Shown piece by piece: positions 40,832 through 44,473 of a DNA stretch of 44,473 nucleotides; the stretch's first letter is position 1; every line of letters begins with the position of its first letter. Source of the stretch: Cellulophaga sp. (GTDB lineage Bacteria > Bacteroidota > Bacteroidia > Flavobacteriales > Flavobacteriaceae); the NCBI GenBank assembly GCA_030731855.1, contig JANQTG010000128.1, positions 1,264-45,736 on the forward strand, written 5' to 3'. The position numbers and the translations under genes were made by a program. The notes beneath the pieces are model-generated. The model searched no databases, was not told the DNA's origin, and saw nothing but the letters and a program-made list of their open reading frames with translations.

Positions 40832-42643
40832 TTAGTCAAAGGTGTAACCATTGTCAGCAGCTACTTTATCAGCAATTTGCGTGCGTAAAGCTACTACATT
40901 AGGGTTGTTGGTGTATTTTGTGAAACGTTTTAGTCCCATTAACATCATACGCTGTTCGTCTCCTTCGGCAAAAGAAATAATCGCTTCTTTTCCTTTTTGG
41001 ATAACCGTTTCAGTAGCGCTGTATAAATATAATTTCGACATGGCAATTTGAGTAGCTTGTGCGGCTTCACCAAAACGTTTTACGTTTTTCTGTGTTCTTA
41101 AAATTGTAGATTCTGCCATATATACTTCTATCAAAATATCAGAAGCAGCTAACATTAATTGCTGATGATTCTCTAATTCAGGGCCATATTTTTGAACCGC
41201 TGAACCAGCAACCATTAAAAATACTTTCTTTAATCGCTTCACTAAGTCTTTCTCTTCGGCAAATAGTTCAGAAAAGTCAGGTGTATCAAAAGAAGGAATT
41301 CCCATTAATTCCTCACCAACTTTAGTCGCTGGGCCTAGAAGATCCACATGACCTTTCATGGCTTTTTTAACCAACATTCCAACAGCAAGCATACGGTTAA
41401 TTTCGTTAGTTCCTTCGTAGATTCTAGCAATACGCGCATCTCTCCAAGCAGACTCCATTGGGGTATCGGCACTAAAGCCCATACCACCAAAAATTTGGAT
41501 TCCTTCATCTGTACAATTCTGTACATCTTCGGAAACGGCAACTTTAAGAATAGAACATTCTATCGCATATTCTTCTACTCCTTTAAGTTCAGCTTCTTGG
41601 TGTGTGTTACCTGAAGCTTCACGCATAGTAATTCTATCTTCTATATTTTTAGCAGCCCTGTAACTAGCAGATTCATCAGCATAGCAGTTGGTTGCCATAT
41701 TGGCGATTTTAGCTTTAATAGCGCCAAAATTCATTATGGGCGTATTAAACTGAATTCTTTCATTAGCGTATTTTGTAGCTTCGTCAATTACTCTACGCTG
41801 TGCGTCTAAACATGCAGCTGCCAGTTTAATTCTACCAACGTTTAGCGCATTCATTGCGATTTTGAATCCGTTTCCACGATCAGAAAGCATATTTTCTATA
41901 GGCACTTTAGTTTCATTGAAGAAAACTTGTCGTGTAGAAGAAGAGTGAATCCCTAATTTCTTTTCTTCATCGCCCATACTGATTCCATTGCTTGGATCGT
42001 TTTCTACGATAAAACCAGTAATATTTTTATCATCTCCAATTCGTGCAAAAACAATAAAAAGGCTACAAAATCCGGCATTCGAAATCCACATTTTTTGCCC
42101 TGTAATACTATAATTTTTTCCGTCTTCGGATAAAACAGCTTTTGTTTTGCCCGAATTAGCATCAGAACCTGCTCCAGGTTCTGTTAAACAATACGCACCA
42201 AACCATTCGCCAGAAGCTAATTTCGGTACATATTTTTTCTTTTGTTCTTCCGTTCCATATAATGTAATAGGTAAGGTTCCGATACCTGTATGTGCACCAA
42301 AAGCGGTACTGAACGACCCTGTAGCTCCTGAAATGTAATCACAAACTAACATGGTCGATACAAAGCCCATACCCATACCACCATACGATTCGGGAACGGC
42401 AACGCTTAGTAAACCAAGTTCACCGGCTTTGCGCATACATTCTTCGGTGTACTTATAATCTTTTTTCTCGAAACGCTCCCAATGGGCCCAAAGTTCGCGA
42501 TCTACGAATTCTTTGGTACTTTCACGCATCATTTTTTGCTCTTCCGATAAATCCTCAAGCGTAAATACGTCTTCGCAGTTCGTTTCTTTTACTAGGAATT
42601 GTCCTCCTCTAAGTAAGTTGTCTGTTTTGTCTAATGTTTCCAT
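40832..42643 (-). CDS. Acyl-CoA dehydrogenase, long (603-aa) form
   Basis: This FAD enzyme oxidises acyl-CoA to trans-2-enoyl-CoA, the first step of beta-oxidation. It has AYCLTEPGAGSDANS and MWISNAGFCSLFIVFA for the FAD/substrate sites, QIFGGMGFSADTPMESAWRD, then RIARIYEGTNEINRM with the catalytic glutamate. The last 170 residues form the C-terminal extension seen in long bacterial and VLCAD-like members, usual length about 600. It is the last of three leftward genes with the thiolase and the FadB-like protein, separated by palindromic spacers. Confidence 0.95.
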   Translation of the reverse strand: METLDKTDNLLRGGQFLVKETNCEDVFTLEDLSEEQKMMRESTKEFVDRELWAHWERFEKKDYKYTEECMRKAGELGLLSVAVPESYGGMGMGFVSTMLVCDYISGATGSFSTAFGAHTGIGTLPITLYGTEEQKKKYVPKLASGEWFGAYCLTEPGAGSDANSGKTKAVLSEDGKNYSITGQKMWISNAGFCSLFIVFARIGDDKNITGFIVENDPSNGISMGDEEKKLGIHSSSTRQVFFNETKVPIENMLSDRGNGFKIAMNALNVGRIKLAAACLDAQRRVIDEATKYANERIQFNTPIMNFGAIKAKIANMATNCYADESASYRAAKNIEDRITMREASGNTHQEAELKGVEEYAIECSILKVAVSEDVQNCTDEGIQIFGGMGFSADTPMESAWRDARIARIYEGTNEINRMLAVGMLVKKAMKGHVDLLGPATKVGEELMGIPSFDTPDFSELFAEEKDLVKRLKKVFLMVAGSAVQKYGPELENHQQLMLAASDILIEVYMAESTILRTQKNVKRFGEAAQATQIAMSKLYLYSATETVIQKGKEAIISFAEGDEQRMMLMGLKRFTKYTNNPNVVALRTQIADKVAADNGYTFD

Positions 42644-42650
42644 ATTCTTA

Positions 42651-42684
42651 AGCCCCCTCTAACTCCCCCTGAGGGGGAGAATTC
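42651..42684 (+). repeat. Palindromic spacer unit, forward orientation (copy A)
   Basis: Reads AGCCCCCTCTAACTCCCCC, then TGA, then GGGGGAGAATTC. The C5/G5 arms form a short-loop hairpin with a second C-tract upstream. It faces copy B in the same gap, in opposite orientation. Confidence 0.65.
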
Positions 42685-42730
42685 TAACTTGGGGTGTTTT
42701 TAATTATACAATTTTATATACTTTTATTTT

Positions 42731-42757
42731 ATTCCCCCTTTGGGGGTTAGGGGGATT
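42731..42757 (-). repeat. Palindromic spacer unit, reverse orientation (copy B)
   Basis: Plus strand reads ATTCCCCCTTTGGGGGTTA, then GGGGGATT, ending directly at the thiolase stop codon. Its complement has the same order as copy A: C-tract, TAA, C-tract, loop, G-tract. Confidence 0.7.
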
Positions 42758-43948
42758 TTAGCTTAAAAACTCAAATATCCCCGCTGCTCCTTGTCCGGTT
42801 CCTACGCACATGGTCACCATCCCATATTTTCCTTTCATATTTCTTTTTCGCATTTCGTCAAATAGTTGAACAGATAATTTTGCGCCTGTACAGCCTAAAG
42901 GATGTCCTAAGGCAATAGCACCACCGTTTACGTTGATAATAGCCGGATTAAGGTCTAACTCTCTAATAACGGCCAGCGATTGTGACGCAAAAGCTTCGTT
43001 AAGTTCTATTAACTCAATATCTCCTTGCTTTAATCCTGCTTGTTTTAGCGCTTTTGGAATAGCTTTTACAGGGCCTATTCCCATAATTCTAGGTTCAACA
43101 CCTGCGGCAGCGTAATTTACTAATCGTGCGATGGGTTCTAAATTCAATTCTTTCACCATGTCTTCACTCATAATCAAAACAAAAGCAGCACCATCACTCA
43201 TTTGAGAAGAATTACCAGCAGTAACACTACCACCAGCGGCAAAAACAGGTCTTAAGCCTGCTAAAGCTTCTAGACTTGTACCTTTTCTAGGTCCTTCATC
43301 TTTATTAACCGTATATTTTTTTGAAGCCTTTTTTCCGTTTTCATCGAGATATGTTTGTTCCACTTCTATCGGAACAATTTGCTCTTGAAAACGGTTTTCA
43401 TCTTGAGCTTTTAATGCTTTTATATGAGAATTGTAAGCAAACTCATCTTGATCCTCACGAGATACTTTAAATTGGTTGGCTACCGCTTCGGCCGTATTTC
43501 CCATACCCCAATAATAATCTTCGTGACCAGATTTCACAGTATCATAATTAAGTTCTGGTTTAAAACCTGTCATAGGTACAGCGCTCATACTTTCGGCACC
43601 ACCTGCTATAATACAGTCGGCCATTCCAGCTTGAATTTTTGCCGTTGCCATTCCGATAGTTTCAATACCCGAAGCACAAAAACGATTTACGGTTACCCCA
43701 GCAACATCAACACTATCTAAACCAATCAAAGAGATAAATCGAGCCATATTCAAACCTTGTGCCCCTTCTGGCATGGCATTACCTACAATCACATCATCAA
43801 TTCTACTTTTGTCAAAATCAGGTAGTTCTTTCATCATGTGCTGAATAGTTTCAGCTGCCAATTCATCGGTTCTTTTAAAACGAAAAACGCCTTTTGGTGC
43901 TTTCCCAACTGCTGTTCTGTATGCTTTTACTATATATGCTTGTTTCAT
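42758..43948 (-). CDS. fadA: Acetyl-CoA C-acyltransferase (3-ketoacyl-CoA thiolase)
   Basis: A 396-residue thiolase that cleaves 3-ketoacyl-CoA with CoA to acetyl-CoA and a shortened acyl-CoA. It has the nucleophile C91 (VNRFCASG), H349 (ALGHPLGCTGA) and C381 (MCVGTGQGAAG), all at family-typical positions; the loop NEAFASQ carries the other contact. It sits between the FadB-like gene and acyl-CoA dehydrogenase, completing the beta-oxidation set. The symbol follows function and gene order. Synthesis-type thiolase activity cannot be excluded by sequence, but the operon argues for degradation. Confidence 0.95.
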   Translation of the reverse strand: MKQAYIVKAYRTAVGKAPKGVFRFKRTDELAAETIQHMMKELPDFDKSRIDDVIVGNAMPEGAQGLNMARFISLIGLDSVDVAGVTVNRFCASGIETIGMATAKIQAGMADCIIAGGAESMSAVPMTGFKPELNYDTVKSGHEDYYWGMGNTAEAVANQFKVSREDQDEFAYNSHIKALKAQDENRFQEQIVPIEVEQTYLDENGKKASKKYTVNKDEGPRKGTSLEALAGLRPVFAAGGSVTAGNSSQMSDGAAFVLIMSEDMVKELNLEPIARLVNYAAAGVEPRIMGIGPVKAIPKALKQAGLKQGDIELIELNEAFASQSLAVIRELDLNPAIINVNGGAIALGHPLGCTGAKLSVQLFDEMRKRNMKGKYGMVTMCVGTGQGAAGIFEFLS

Positions 43949-43951
43949 ATC

Positions 43952-43980
43952 GGCCCCCTAGCCCCCGAAGGGGGAACTCC
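43952..43980 (+). repeat. Palindromic spacer unit, forward orientation (copy C)
   Basis: Reads GGCCCCCTAGCCCCCGAAGG, then GGGAACTCC. It has the same order as copy A, with a GAA loop between the C5 and G5 tracts. It starts three bases after the thiolase start codon, so in the leftward direction it is in the leader of that gene. Confidence 0.65.
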
Positions 43981-44056
43981 TATTAGGGGTAAATAGGATT
44001 TTAATTATTATTTCTAAAAATTATTTTAAAACTAATTTTCAATTATGTTTTATTTT

Positions 44057-44083
44057 ATTCCCCCTTCGGGGGTTAGGGGGCTT
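44057..44083 (-). repeat. Palindromic spacer unit, reverse orientation (copy D)
   Basis: Plus strand reads ATTCCCCCTTCGGGGGTTAG, then GGGGCTT, adjoining the stop codon of the FadB-like gene. It is nearly identical to copy B, with one base change in the loop. It is paired head-to-head with copy C over 76 bases of AT-rich DNA. Confidence 0.7.
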
Positions 44084-44473
44084 TTAGTTCCTCAACGGCT
44101 TCCCAGTTTTCAACATGTGCTGAATTCTCTCTAAGGTTTTGCGTTCGGTACAAAGCGATAAAAAAGCTTCACGTTCTAAATCTAATAGATATTGCTCCGT
44201 AACTAGTGTTGGTTCTGATAGATCACCACCAGCCATAACGTACGCTAATTTATTAGCAATTTTCTTATCGTGTTCACTGATATAGTTGCTATCTTCCATA
44301 GCATCTGTACCTACTAAGAACATGCCTAAAGCTTGTTTTCCCAAGACTTTAATATCACTTCTTTTTACTGGTTGCGTGTATCCGGCTTCTGCCATTAATT
44401 TTGCATGTGCTTTTGCAGTTGCAATTTGTCGGTCTTTGTTGACAACAACGATATCTTTTCCGTGTTGTAAAAT
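44084..44473 (-). CDS. fadB: C-terminal part of a 3-hydroxyacyl-CoA dehydrogenase/enoyl-CoA hydratase (FadB-like)
   Basis: The frame stays open from the stop at 44084 to the right edge (130 codons seen). It shows ILQHGKDIVVVNKDRQIA, AEAGYTQPVKRSDIKVLGK, NYISEHDKKIANKLAYVMAG and a final LEREAFLSLC, TLERIQHMLKTGKPLRN. I read this as the C-terminal hydratase-side domain of the long fused form found in Bacteroidota, in which a dehydrogenase domain precedes an enoyl-CoA hydratase. Gene order with thiolase and acyl-CoA dehydrogenase supports the call. Most of the protein, including both active sites, lies outside the window. Confidence 0.8.
   Translation of the reverse strand: MLQHGKDIVVVNKDRQIATAKAHAKLMAEAGYTQPVKRSDIKVLGKQALGMFLVGTDAMEDSNYISEHDKKIANKLAYVMAGGDLSEPTLVTEQYLLDLEREAFLSLCTERKTLERIQHMLKTGKPLRN

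Noticed and set aside
43424-43720. Open frame of 98 codons opposite the thiolase gene
   Set aside because: It is the antisense shadow of an unambiguous thiolase with all active-site residues.
42651-44083. Insertion-sequence ends
   Set aside because: The palindromes flank intact genes, carry no transposase and show no target duplication; they fit REP-like elements better.

Overview
The window reads as a chromosomal segment of a marine-type member of the Flavobacteriaceae (Bacteroidota). The evidence is AT-rich DNA, TonB receptors with carboxypeptidase-like N-termini, LytTR/His_kinase pairs, 2TM-domain proteins, a LETM1-related protein, and Bacteroidota -7 boxes (TAnnTTTG) in place of E. coli -10/-35 boxes. 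I see no rRNA, tRNA, phage, IS element or CRISPR array. The assignment is inferred from gene content, not from a marker gene.

Layout. 1-1060: the start of a leftward secreted-protein gene, then a decayed efflux operon (adaptor and ABC ATPase relics). 1185-3346: a secreted unknown, a CDP-alcohol phosphatidyltransferase and a TPMT-type methyltransferase. 3597-8982: a large BNR-repeat protein, a Cu/Zn-SOD lipoprotein, and an ECF sigma factor with its RskA-type anti-sigma. 8993-13989: a VOC protein and a GT2 glycosyltransferase face a DUF547 protein and an MMPL/RND transporter across one palindrome-bearing intergenic region. 13990-19282: an Omp85 relic, then a leftward operon of two DUF4331 proteins, a TPR lipoprotein and a TonB receptor. 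19470-20654: the LETM1-related gene. 20750-24376: a leftward signalling operon with a histidine kinase fused to a 2TM domain, three stand-alone 2TM proteins and a LytTR regulator. 24765-31834: an S9 peptidase, an FAD-dependent dehydrogenase, an M28 peptidase and an MFS carrier. 31958-36210: a trehalose-phosphate synthase/phosphatase fusion divergent from a GH15 hydrolase. 36356-40726: a PLP decarboxylase, a conserved unknown with a good promoter, and a second histidine kinase/LytTR pair. 40832-44473: a leftward fatty-acid beta-oxidation operon (fadB-like, thiolase, acyl-CoA dehydrogenase).

The most unusual features are the 2TM/LytTR operon with four related 2TM domains, and the intergenic DNA. 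Several spacers hold degenerate tandem arrays with strict 7-bp or 8-bp periods. Others hold G/C-rich palindromes that occur as head-to-head pairs in both spacers of the beta-oxidation operon. Two degraded loci (412-1060 and 13990-14157) show recent loss of envelope-transport genes.

All functional calls come from motifs read by eye; no database search was run.
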